This document shows, one piece after another, positions 1 through 6,332 of a stretch of DNA of 8,196 nt (within the stretch, counting starts at the first letter, position 1; each line of letters starts with the position of its first letter). The position numbers were made by a program, and so were the translations under genes. Under the pieces are notes generated by a model. That model made no database searches. It was not told the origin of the DNA and saw only the letters and a list, made by a program, of their open reading frames with translations. The stretch is taken from contig CABUTP010000059.1 in NCBI GenBank assembly GCA_902494545.1, forward strand, positions 1-8,196, in the 5' to 3' direction. This stretch comes from an uncultured Collinsella sp. (lineage in GTDB: Bacteria > Actinomycetota > Coriobacteriia > Coriobacteriales > Coriobacteriaceae).

Positions 1-703
1 AGATGCCCAGCTTCTTGGCAATCTCGATCTGGGTCATGCCCTTTACGAAGCGTAGCTCGATAACCTCGCGCTCGCGAGGCGAGAAATCGCGGATGGCTTC
101 CTCGATTACCAGGCGATCGTCGGTAAAGTCGAGCTCGTTGTCGTCGTCGGCGTAGCGATCGAGAATCGAAGGCGCATCGTCGGAATCGGACGCACCGGGG
201 GCCTCGATGGGCACCGAGGTGTAGGCCGAGGACGATTCCATGGCTTCGAGCACCTCGTCGACGGTCACGCCCAGGTAATCGGCGATTTCCTCAACCTTGG
301 GCGAACGCTGAAGCTCGTTGGTGAGCTTGTCGGTAGCCTGGTTAACCTTGGCAGAGAGCTCCTGCAAGCGACGGGGCACGCGCACGCTCCAGCCCTTGTC
401 GCGGAAGTGGCGCTTAATCTCGCCCAGAATGGTGGGCGTGGCAAACGTCGTGAACTCGAGCCCGCGCTCAGGGTCAAAGCGGTCGATAGCCTTGAGCAGG
501 CCCAGATAGCCGACCTGCAAAAGGTCATCGAGCGGCTCGCCGCGGTTCTTAAATTTGTTGGCAAGAAACCTTACCAGGTTCATGTGGGACATGACGAGCT
601 GCTCGCGTGCATCCGGATCACCGGTCTCTTTATAACGACGAAACAACTCGCGGGTTTTCTCCTTGTCCCAAGCGGTCTTGCCGCTCCGGGAACGTTCGGT
701 CAT
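1..703 (-). CDS. sigB: RNA polymerase sigma factor, SigB/SigF/SigG family (3' end cut by window)
   Basis: Alternative sigma-70-type factor that would direct core RNA polymerase to a stress or developmental regulon. 234 residues are visible from ATG at 703 and the C-terminus runs off the left edge. Region 2 spans about residues 36-105, with the core-binding stretch DLLQVGYLGLLKAIDRFDP and the -10 recognition segment TFATPTILGEIKRHFRDKGW. It is followed by RVPRRLQEL, a hallmark of the SigB/F/G group. Region 3 is about 112-160. An acidic linker of about 25 residues (rich in D/S/A, about 168-194) precedes region 4, whose helix-turn-helix (SPREREVIELRF...GMTQIEIAKKLGI) is cut in the recognition helix. 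About 25-30 residues are probably missing. The start lies one base after the stop of the RsbW-like gene (TAATATG), so the pair is probably translationally coupled, as in known sigB and sigF operons. Family assignment is firm. The symbol sigB rather than sigF is a convention. Confidence 0.9.
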   Translation of the reverse strand, partial: MTERSRSGKTAWDKEKTRELFRRYKETGDPDAREQLVMSHMNLVRFLANKFKNRGEPLDDLLQVGYLGLLKAIDRFDPERGLEFTTFATPTILGEIKRHFRDKGWSVRVPRRLQELSAKVNQATDKLTNELQRSPKVEEIADYLGVTVDEVLEAMESSSAYTSVPIEAPGASDSDDAPSILDRYADDDNELDFTDDRLVIEEAIRDFSPREREVIELRFVKGMTQIEIAKKLGI

Positions 704-704
704 A

Positions 705-1082
705 TTAGATATCCGCCTTGAGGTCGAGGGAAAGCGTCAGGGGCGCTGTAGTCTTTTCGTAGGAGTCGCACACACTCGCCAAAATGAGCTCGGCATATAC
801 GGCAGCCTGGTCATCCTCATCGACAGTCGCCTGGTCGCCAAAGGTAAAGGTCATGCCCACATGAGATTCGTCGACATCGAATTTGATCGAAATATCGTCG
901 GAATCAACGGCCGTGCATCCAAAGATGAAGGCTTCCTCGGCAGCCATACGAATATCCTCGATGCGATCGACGGACATAGAGCACAGGGCGCCGACGTTGG
1001 CGGCAGTCATGCGCACCAAGCGCGCGAGACGCGGATCACCGGCAACGCTCAGCGTAATGGGGCAGGTTGCTTCGCTACTCAT
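705..1082 (-). CDS. rsbW: RsbW-like anti-sigma factor with degenerate GHKL ATP site
   Basis: Small (125 aa) protein in the position of an anti-sigma factor, directly before a SigB-type sigma gene. It is expected to bind that sigma factor and hold it inactive. The segment at about residues 41-60 (IEDIRMAAEEAFIFGCTAVD) lines up with the RsbW/SpoIIAB N-box helix. The Asn that coordinates Mg-ATP is Phe here, and the following His is Ala. No DxGxG box appears in the later half (VGMTFTFGDQATVDED). The fold is probably kept while ATP binding and kinase activity look doubtful. ATG at 1082 is chosen because GAGGAG sits 9 bases upstream. The frame is open for 38 more codons upstream, but that extension is only a shadow of the preceding gene. 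The start overlaps the DUF948 stop by 8 bp (ATGAGTAG). No RsbV-type antagonist is in the window. An alternative reading is a diverged, non-kinase sigma partner. Confidence 0.75.
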   Translation of the reverse strand: MSSEATCPITLSVAGDPRLARLVRMTAANVGALCSMSVDRIEDIRMAAEEAFIFGCTAVDSDDISIKFDVDESHVGMTFTFGDQATVDEDDQAAVYAELILASVCDSYEKTTAPLTLSLDLKADI

Positions 1083-1668
1083 CGCAGGACTCCTCGGAGG
1101 TCTCGGCGGGCGTATAGGTGTAATACTGAGCAGGCTTGGCTGCGGACTTATGAGCCGCATCCGCACCATCGGCGGCCTCGTCCTCAGCCTCACCAATCAG
1201 AACGCGCTCGGTAGGCTGCTCGGCCTCGGCGGCGGCAGCGGCGAGCTTGCGATCGGCGTCGGCTGCAGGAGCCTTCACCTTATTGAAGAGCTTCTGCACG
1301 GCACCAGCCGCAGAGTCGGTCACGCTCGATACGGCATTGCTGGCCTCGGCCACGCTGCCCGTAACCTCGGAGATGTCGCGAACGACCGCCTCAACCTCAA
1401 CGAGGTTGGACGTCAGGGCGTCCACAGCGGTCTTGCTCGATTTGAGGAGCGGCTCAACCTGCGCCAGCGCGGGAGTAAGCTCATCAACAGCGCCATCGAG
1501 CTTTGCCACCACGGGCTGTGCCTCGGCGAGCGTGTTGTTAAGGTCGCTCACCGTCTTGTCGAGCGAATCGACGACGGTGCGGGTCTTGCGCAGGGTGAGT
1601 GCAAGCTCAACGACGGCCCACACGCCGGCAACGGCGAGCAGCAGCAGGGCGATTTGAATGGGACTCAT
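1075..1668 (-). CDS. DUF948 membrane-anchored coiled-coil protein
   Basis: 197 aa. One N-terminal membrane segment (about residues 4-24, IALLLLAVAGVWAVVELAL) is followed by a long amphipathic region (about 28-130) with regular hydrophobic spacing (VVDSLDKTVSDLNNTL..., VVAKLDGAVDELTPAL...). This is typical of DUF948 proteins, which are often annotated as general stress proteins in Gram-positives. The tail from about 133 is Ala/Glu-rich, acidic and low in complexity, ending SEESCDE. The likely topology is a single-pass anchor with a cytoplasmic helical rod. The start at 1668 has GGGAGG 7 bases upstream. It is the first gene of the apparent DUF948-rsbW-sigB unit and overlaps rsbW by 8 bp, so a link to the sigma stress module is likely. 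That link is inferred from context. The molecular function of the family is not established. Confidence 0.8.
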   Translation of the reverse strand: MSPIQIALLLLAVAGVWAVVELALTLRKTRTVVDSLDKTVSDLNNTLAEAQPVVAKLDGAVDELTPALAQVEPLLKSSKTAVDALTSNLVEVEAVVRDISEVTGSVAEASNAVSSVTDSAAGAVQKLFNKVKAPAADADRKLAAAAAEAEQPTERVLIGEAEDEAADGADAAHKSAAKPAQYYTYTPAETSEESCDE

Positions 1669-1709
1669 ACAAGCCTCCCGAAGGAATCGAAATACAGACG
1701 CTCTTCATG

Positions 1710-1736
1710 GTACCCCAAAGAAGGGGAAAGATACCC
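1710..1736 (-). promoter_or_regulatory. Candidate sigma-B-like promoter / small dyad before DUF948-rsbW-sigB
   Basis: The 95-base gap between rarA and the DUF948 gene contains, on the minus strand, GGGTAT (1736-1731) and then GGGGTACC (1716-1709). GGGTAC resembles the -10 element of SigB/SigF-type promoters (GGGTAT/GGGTAC). A weak GTATCT about 13 bases upstream could be a -35, but it matches the GTTTAA consensus poorly. The same bases form a dyad (GGTA...CCCC-TTCTTT-GGGG-TACC) with no T-run after it, so it is not a good terminator. Autoregulation would fit the sigma operon downstream, but this is a weak call. Confidence 0.2.
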
Positions 1737-1763
1737 AAAGGGAATGTGCGAGGTGCCAATGAC

Positions 1764-3113
1764 CTACTTGGGAGCATTGCCGCTACGGTCGCGTTCGCTT
1801 TGCTCCAAACGCCACTCTTCCCAACCGCGGCCGGCAGGCTGCCAGAACGCGCCGCGCTCCAGTCCCTCGGGCAAATAGCGCTGATCGACCCAGCCTTCGG
1901 GATAATCATGCGGATACTTATACACACCGTATTCGTCGTTGCCCGGGCGATGACGGTCGCGCAGGTAGCTGGGCACCTCGCGAAGACCACTGCTGTGGAT
2001 ATCGGCCAGCGCCGCATCGATCGAAGCCTCGCACGCGTTGGATTTAGGCGCCAAGCACACATAGAGAGCGGCCTGAGCCAGGTTAATGCGGCATTCGGGA
2101 TAACCAATGACCTCGGCAGACTTAAACGCGGCATGTGCCACCAAGAGCGCCTGAGGATCGGCGTTGCCGACGTCCTCGGAAGCGTGGATCATAATGCGGC
2201 GCGCAATAAACTTGGGATCCTCCCCAGCATCTATCATGCGTGCAAGCCAATAAATCGTGGCATCGGGGTCGCTGCCGCGCATAGACTTAATAAACGCACT
2301 GATGATGTCGTAGTGCATGTCGCCGTTTTTGTCATACGAAAAACCACGACGAGGGTTGGCAATCTTAACGTCATCCACGGTGATGGGATAGCGCTCCCCC
2401 GCCGCCGGCGCTGGCGTTCCCTCGGTATCGGGACGCGTTACGGCAATCTCGCTCGCAAGCTCGAGCGTCGTGAGCGCCGAGCGAGCATCGCCCGCGGCCA
2501 GCGTGCAGATGGTCTTAACCGTATCCTCATCGGCCGAGAACTTGCCGTTCAAACCCTGCGGAGCCTCGAGCGCACGCTCAATGAGTGTGGCGATATCCTC
2601 GTCTTTAAGATGCTCAAGTTCCACCACGCGACCGCGCGAGAGCAACGCCGAGTTGACCTCGAAGTACGGATTCTCCGTCGTGGCGCCAATCATAATAACG
2701 GTACGGTTTTCAACCGCATGCAAAAGCGCATCCTGCTGCGACTTCGAAAAACGGTGAATCTCATCTATAAACAAGATGGTACGGCGGTCATACGTATTCA
2801 GGCGCGTCTTTGCCTCGTCGATCACACGACGCAGGTCCTTCACGGTGCCCGTGACGGCACTGACCTCGACAAACTCGCTCTTGGTATGGTTGGCGATGAT
2901 GTGCGCCAGCGTCGTCTTGCCCGTACCGGCCGGCCCATACAAAATCACACTCGACAGCACATCATGCTCAATCGCGGCACGCAGCCATGAACCCTTACCG
3001 ACGGCCTTTTGCTGGCCCACGTACTCGTCGAGCGAATTGGGACGCATGCGCACCGCGAGCGGCGCATTTTTAAAGGAACGCTCGCGCGTCGAGGCAGAAA
3101 AAAGGTCGTCCAT
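1764..3113 (-). CDS. rarA: Replication-associated recombination AAA+ ATPase RarA (MgsA)
   Basis: Cytoplasmic AAA+ ATPase of the RarA/MgsA/WRNIP1 family, a clamp-loader relative that acts at stalled replication forks. 449 aa from ATG at 3113. It opens with MDDLF and an RMRP...LDEYVGQ box. Walker A is GPAGTGKT (60-67), Walker B LFIDEIH (114-120), sensor 1 GATTENP (143-149), and the arginine-finger region SALLSRGRVVEL follows at about 155-166. The C-terminal half carries the family's MRGSDPDATIYWLARM and EDVGNADPQAL segments, i.e. the tetramerisation part. Length is normal for the family. The start is uncertain: TTG 3131, ATG 3128 and ATG 3119 are in frame too. 3113 is preferred because the conserved N-terminus begins there and a loose GGGATGG lies upstream. 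A -10-like TATACT (3158-3153) sits in the 45-60 base gap after dgt with no convincing -35, so both an own promoter and read-through from dgt are possible. Confidence 0.93.
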   Translation of the reverse strand: MDDLFSASTRERSFKNAPLAVRMRPNSLDEYVGQQKAVGKGSWLRAAIEHDVLSSVILYGPAGTGKTTLAHIIANHTKSEFVEVSAVTGTVKDLRRVIDEAKTRLNTYDRRTILFIDEIHRFSKSQQDALLHAVENRTVIMIGATTENPYFEVNSALLSRGRVVELEHLKDEDIATLIERALEAPQGLNGKFSADEDTVKTICTLAAGDARSALTTLELASEIAVTRPDTEGTPAPAAGERYPITVDDVKIANPRRGFSYDKNGDMHYDIISAFIKSMRGSDPDATIYWLARMIDAGEDPKFIARRIMIHASEDVGNADPQALLVAHAAFKSAEVIGYPECRINLAQAALYVCLAPKSNACEASIDAALADIHSSGLREVPSYLRDRHRPGNDEYGVYKYPHDYPEGWVDQRYLPEGLERGAFWQPAGRGWEEWRLEQSERDRSGNAPK

Positions 3114-3173
3114 AGCCATCCCATGCATCAATCAAAAACGTTTTCCACTAACAGTATACCGAATATATACGAA

Positions 3174-4421
3174 CTACCGTTCGTTAATATAGGTACGGTG
3201 TGGAAACTTCAAGCCCGGAAATAGCTTGCTCGTCAGCTCGCAGAAATAGCCGTCCGTCATGCTCGCAATATAATCCACCACTGCTTGATCCTTGTAGTCC
3301 AGCCAGGCATAGGTGCGGTCGTAGTAGGAAAGCTGCTGCTCAATGCGAGAAATGTGGTGCTTAAAGATATACGAGGACTCGTCCCCTTTATTTAGGTCCT
3401 GCAGGCAACGGTCGTAGAGCTTTTCGAACGCCTCGCGCAGCTCCGCCTCGGAATCGCCTTCGATACCGCCCTTGCTATAGATCTTCTCGTAGTTCTCGCG
3501 CTTCGCCCGGCGGATCTCCTCAAACAGGTCCTCGCTCATCTCGATACGCGGTTTGCCGTAGCTATGCTCAACGATATCGATGGAGGCGTGCGTGAGAATC
3601 CAGCTGTTGTATGCTCCACCCAGGTCATCGTCAAAGGCGTCGGGTGACAGCAGGCCCGCTGCAATGGCGTCCTGGCGATCGCGCCCAACGTAGGCAAGGA
3701 TATCCGAGATGCGAACCACGCAGCCCTCGAGCGTCATGGGGCGCAGATGCTCAATTGCGCCATAGCCCGTGGCGATGCAATCCTCAACCGTCTGATCGAA
3801 CTGGTCAAAGGAACCCATGTCCGAGAGCTCAAACACGCGTTGCTCGTACTCGCCGTTGTGGCATAACACGCCATCGAGCGTCTGGAGCGACACGTTACGA
3901 CCATACAGCGCATCGAGCACGCGGACCGACTGCACGTTATGGAAAAAGAAGCGGCCCGTGCGCTCGTGATAGATTTCGTTGAGAAAGCGCTCGCCGGAAT
4001 GGCCAAAAGGTGTGTGTCCCAAGTCGTGTCCTAAGCCAATCGCCTCGATCAGATCGCAGTTGAGCCCCAGGGCGCGGCCGATATCGCGCGCAATGCGCGA
4101 GACAAGTTGCACGTGCAGGCCGCGGCGCGAAAGATCATCATTGCTACGGAAGCTAAAGACCTGCGTTTTGCCTGCATAACGCGTGTACGCCGGAAGATGA
4201 AGAATCTTTTCGGTATCGCGCATAAACGCCGGACGCATAAGCGTGCCTTTGTCGGCAGCACGATCAATACGACGAATGACCTGGTCGTCGTTGCAACGAT
4301 ACTGGTTGACGGCGCCCGAAGCGCGATCGGCGGAAATGCGCTCGACAAGTTCGGGCGACAACGCCGAGGGAATACGGTCCATGCGCGCCTTAATGGCGGC
4401 CGTTTCTTGATTAGTTGCCAT
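3174..4421 (-). CDS. dgt: Deoxyguanosinetriphosphate triphosphohydrolase-like HD protein
   Basis: HD-superfamily dNTPase of the dGTPase (Dgt) family, which hydrolyses dNTP to deoxynucleoside plus triphosphate and so trims the dNTP pool. 415 aa from ATG at 4421. The family box KTQVFSF lies at 85-91. Metal-binding residues are seen as His103 (RRGLHVQLVSRIARDIG), His132-Asp133 in GHDLGHTPFGHSGE (131-144), and Asp240 in VVRISDILAYVGRD. FFFHNVQSVRVL (158-169) and CHNGEYE (187-193) are further family segments. The start is chosen because AAGGAG lies 6 bases upstream. A TTG-initiated extension of nine residues to 4448 has no comparable ribosome site. The gene follows the A24 peptidase gene after 31 bases and precedes rarA by about 60, suggesting co-transcription with the peptidase. 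Substrate range (dGTP only, or all dNTPs) cannot be read from sequence. The family call is firm. Confidence 0.93.
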   Translation of the reverse strand: MATNQETAAIKARMDRIPSALSPELVERISADRASGAVNQYRCNDDQVIRRIDRAADKGTLMRPAFMRDTEKILHLPAYTRYAGKTQVFSFRSNDDLSRRGLHVQLVSRIARDIGRALGLNCDLIEAIGLGHDLGHTPFGHSGERFLNEIYHERTGRFFFHNVQSVRVLDALYGRNVSLQTLDGVLCHNGEYEQRVFELSDMGSFDQFDQTVEDCIATGYGAIEHLRPMTLEGCVVRISDILAYVGRDRQDAIAAGLLSPDAFDDDLGGAYNSWILTHASIDIVEHSYGKPRIEMSEDLFEEIRRAKRENYEKIYSKGGIEGDSEAELREAFEKLYDRCLQDLNKGDESSYIFKHHISRIEQQLSYYDRTYAWLDYKDQAVVDYIASMTDGYFCELTSKLFPGLKFPHRTYINER

Positions 4422-4452
4422 GGCATGCTCCTTAAGAAGGATGCGCAATCAG

Positions 4453-4875
4453 TTACAATGTGCAGCCCACGACCTCGATTATGGCAAAAATCGGTACCAA
4501 AAACGGGAGCAATGGCAGGGAGCGCGATTTTGTGAAGAGGCAGGAGAGGGCAAGGACCAGGAGCGCGACGGCAAATGCCACGATGCCGCCCATAGGGTCG
4601 AGCGTGCAAAGCGCGAAGAGCGCCTTGACGTCCCCCATGCCAATGCCGGGGGCGTGGCGAACACGACGCCAAAACGACTCAGTGAGCACAAGGGCAAGGT
4701 AGACGATGACCGCAAGACCGGCGTGGTCAAGCGCCGTGTTAACGCCTTTGTCGAGCCAAACGCCTGCTAATGCCGCCACCGCACACGCTCCGGCAAGCTC
4801 ATTGGGAAACCGCCGCTCACGGGCATCAATCGCCGCGCCGGCAAAGATGCAAATCCAAAACGGGATATAGACCAT
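4453..4875 (-). CDS. Short A24-family prepilin peptidase-like membrane protease
   Basis: 140 aa and almost wholly hydrophobic, with about five or six predicted membrane segments. Both catalytic aspartates of A24 (type IV prepilin peptidase / TadV-CpaA) enzymes are present: Asp17 in AIDARERRFPN and Asp82 in GIGMGDVK. A PLLPFLVP segment near residue 120 resembles the conserved C-terminal part. The N-terminal methyltransferase/zinc domain of PilD or ComC is absent, so it resembles the small TadV/CpaA type that cleaves prepilin leader peptides at the membrane. The start at 4875 is set by GAGGAGGTG 5 bases upstream. A longer in-frame start at 4920 would lie inside the terminator hairpin and is rejected. 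No pilin, secretion ATPase or other pilus gene is visible nearby, so the substrate is unknown. It is followed by dgt after 31 bases. Confidence 0.8.
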   Translation of the reverse strand: MVYIPFWICIFAGAAIDARERRFPNELAGACAVAALAGVWLDKGVNTALDHAGLAVIVYLALVLTESFWRRVRHAPGIGMGDVKALFALCTLDPMGGIVAFAVALLVLALSCLFTKSRSLPLLPFLVPIFAIIEVVGCTL

Positions 4876-4900
4876 CGAGCACCTCCTCGAGTTGCATCGC

Positions 4901-4946
4901 AAAAGCAAAAACCACCACAAAGGTTCTCTCCCCTTGCGGTGGTTTT
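4901..4946 (-). terminator. Intrinsic terminator of the glycosyltransferase gene
   Basis: On the minus strand a 9-bp stem AAAACCACC / GGTGGTTTT (4946-4938 with 4916-4908) is extended after a small internal loop by AAGG/CCTT. It closes an 8-base loop and is followed by TTTTTGCTTTT. It starts 9 bases after the glycosyltransferase stop codon. The plus-strand side also ends in TTTT, so it may act weakly both ways, but no plus-strand gene needs it. Confidence 0.8.
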
Positions 4947-4954
4947 GGTGGTGG

Positions 4955-6250
4955 TTATTTGGCGCCTTGCATGACCTCGTCGAGGGTAACGTTGACGGCG
5001 TGCTGCGTCGGGACCCAGTCGACCTTTAGGAACAATGCAGCCACCGTGATGGGGATATAGCTGAACATAAAGATCGGGAAGGTAAACAGGTTGGTCACCA
5101 AACGCCACTTTTGAGCGCAGTGAATGTGTTTGTACTCAAAGATGGTCGTGAGCAGCGCCAGGATAAAGAAGGTCTGGTACATCATCGCAAAGGTCATAAT
5201 GAGCGAGGCGGCACAAGCCTGCATCTCGACCTCGGTGGCCAAGAAGCCGTGCGAAAGCCCGCCCACGATGAGGAAGGTCGCGTTGGCGAGCATGGAGATC
5301 AGGGACAGCAGCATGCCCGGAGCGATGGTCATAAACATGTCGTAGGCAGCAAAGCGATGATAGCGGAACGTCGACTTGACCAGGTGCTTACCGTAGGTAA
5401 AGAACACCTGGTAGAAGCCCTTGGTCCAACGCATGCGCTGTTTCCAGGACGCCTTAAACGTCACGGGCTGCTCGTCAAAGAACTCCGCCGGCGCATAACC
5501 GATGCGAATGCCGTGAATGGCGCAGAACGTGGTGAACTGGACGTCCTCGGTCAGCGTATGGAACTGCCAACCGTGCATACCCTCGATCACGCTCGCCGAG
5601 ATAAGGTAACCCGAACCAGAGACAGCGCAAGACGTCTTGCAGATGTTACGCGCGTTGTTGAGAAAGCGCGCCTCGCGCAGATACCAGGTGGCATTAGCTG
5701 CAGAGATCCACGAACTGCCGAAGTTCTTGGAGTTACGATAGCTCGTGACCACATGGAAGCCCTGGTCAAAAGCATCATTCATCTTGGAGACGTAATCGCG
5801 GGAGATAACGTTGTCGGCATCGAAAATAAAGTAGCCCTCAAACGTGTCGGGATACTCGTTGAGAATGCGATCGAAACCAAAGTCCATGACCCAGCTCTTG
5901 CCCTTGCGGGCCAGGTCATTGCGCTCGTAAACAATGGCACCGGCCTCGCGCGCGAGCTGCGCGGTGTTGTCGGTGCAGGCATCGGCGACCACGAAGACCT
6001 CGATGAGCTCGGACGGATAGTCCTGGTCCTTGATGGAGCGCACGAGATTGGCGATTACGGCCTCCTCGTTATGCGCCGCGATAAAAAAGGCATAGCGGTG
6101 GAGTTTTTTGGCCTTGGGAGGCGCGACCTCGCCACGAAGAGCGCCGATGACAAAGAAGACCACCTGGTAGAGGAAGCAGACCGTGAGCAACGTGACGACA
6201 ATCTGGTTGAAAATCACGATGGGCGTGTTAGTTTGTAAAAAGGCGAGCAT
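4955..6250 (-). CDS. Membrane glycosyltransferase family 2, processive-type motifs
   Basis: 431 aa. An N-terminal membrane helix (about 13-38) is followed by a cytoplasmic GT-A domain. Motifs are FFIAAHNEE (55-63), VVADACTDN (87-95, nucleotide-binding Asp), FDADN (143-147, DxD metal motif), TED (234-236, catalytic base) and QRMRW (271-275, the QxxRW signature). Three or so C-terminal membrane segments follow (about 305-333, 345-372, 388-410), then VDWVPTQH. The D, DxD, TED, QxxRW set is that of processive inverting synthases such as cellulose, hyaluronan or poly-GlcNAc synthases, which polymerise UDP-sugars and often extrude the chain. No PilZ domain and no partner genes are present, so the sugar and product are unknown. 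It could also glycosylate a lipid. The start at 6250 has GGGAG 6 bases upstream. It has its own candidate promoter and terminator, so it is probably a single-gene unit. Confidence 0.9.
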   Translation of the reverse strand: MLAFLQTNTPIVIFNQIVVTLLTVCFLYQVVFFVIGALRGEVAPPKAKKLHRYAFFIAAHNEEAVIANLVRSIKDQDYPSELIEVFVVADACTDNTAQLAREAGAIVYERNDLARKGKSWVMDFGFDRILNEYPDTFEGYFIFDADNVISRDYVSKMNDAFDQGFHVVTSYRNSKNFGSSWISAANATWYLREARFLNNARNICKTSCAVSGSGYLISASVIEGMHGWQFHTLTEDVQFTTFCAIHGIRIGYAPAEFFDEQPVTFKASWKQRMRWTKGFYQVFFTYGKHLVKSTFRYHRFAAYDMFMTIAPGMLLSLISMLANATFLIVGGLSHGFLATEVEMQACAASLIMTFAMMYQTFFILALLTTIFEYKHIHCAQKWRLVTNLFTFPIFMFSYIPITVAALFLKVDWVPTQHAVNVTLDEVMQGAK

Positions 6251-6284
6251 GCAGGCTCCCTGGAACGCGTTACGTAAACAAACG

Positions 6285-6314
6285 TATATATTACCGTAGG
6301 GTGACCGAGTTCAA
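6285..6314 (-). promoter_or_regulatory. Candidate promoter of the glycosyltransferase gene
   Basis: In the 82-base gap after rluD the minus strand reads TTGAAC (6314-6309), an 18-base spacer, then TATATA (6290-6285), a fair housekeeping-type -35/-10 pair. Transcription would begin about 30 bases before the start codon. No clear terminator for rluD lies in the gap, so read-through is also possible. Confidence 0.4.
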
Positions 6315-6332
6315 GAAACCACCTAATACTGG

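Noticed and set aside
1083..1196. N-terminal extension of the RsbW-like protein by 38 codons
   Set aside because: It is Pro/Arg-rich shadow of the DUF948 gene. The shorter start has GAGGAG at the right distance and the classic overlap with the upstream stop.
1709..1736. Terminator after rarA
   Set aside because: The GGGG/CCCC dyad is not followed by a T-run on the minus strand, so it was listed as a possible regulatory site only.
883..2990. Long plus-strand frames of 331 and 463 codons (883-1878 and 1599-2990)
   Set aside because: They overlap each other and run antisense to rsbW, DUF948 and rarA, which carry clear motifs and ribosome sites. Arg-rich shadow composition.
5111..6238. 375-codon open frame on the plus strand
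   Set aside because: It lies opposite the glycosyltransferase, shows no recognisable family and has a composition expected of an antisense frame. The minus-strand gene has full family motifs.
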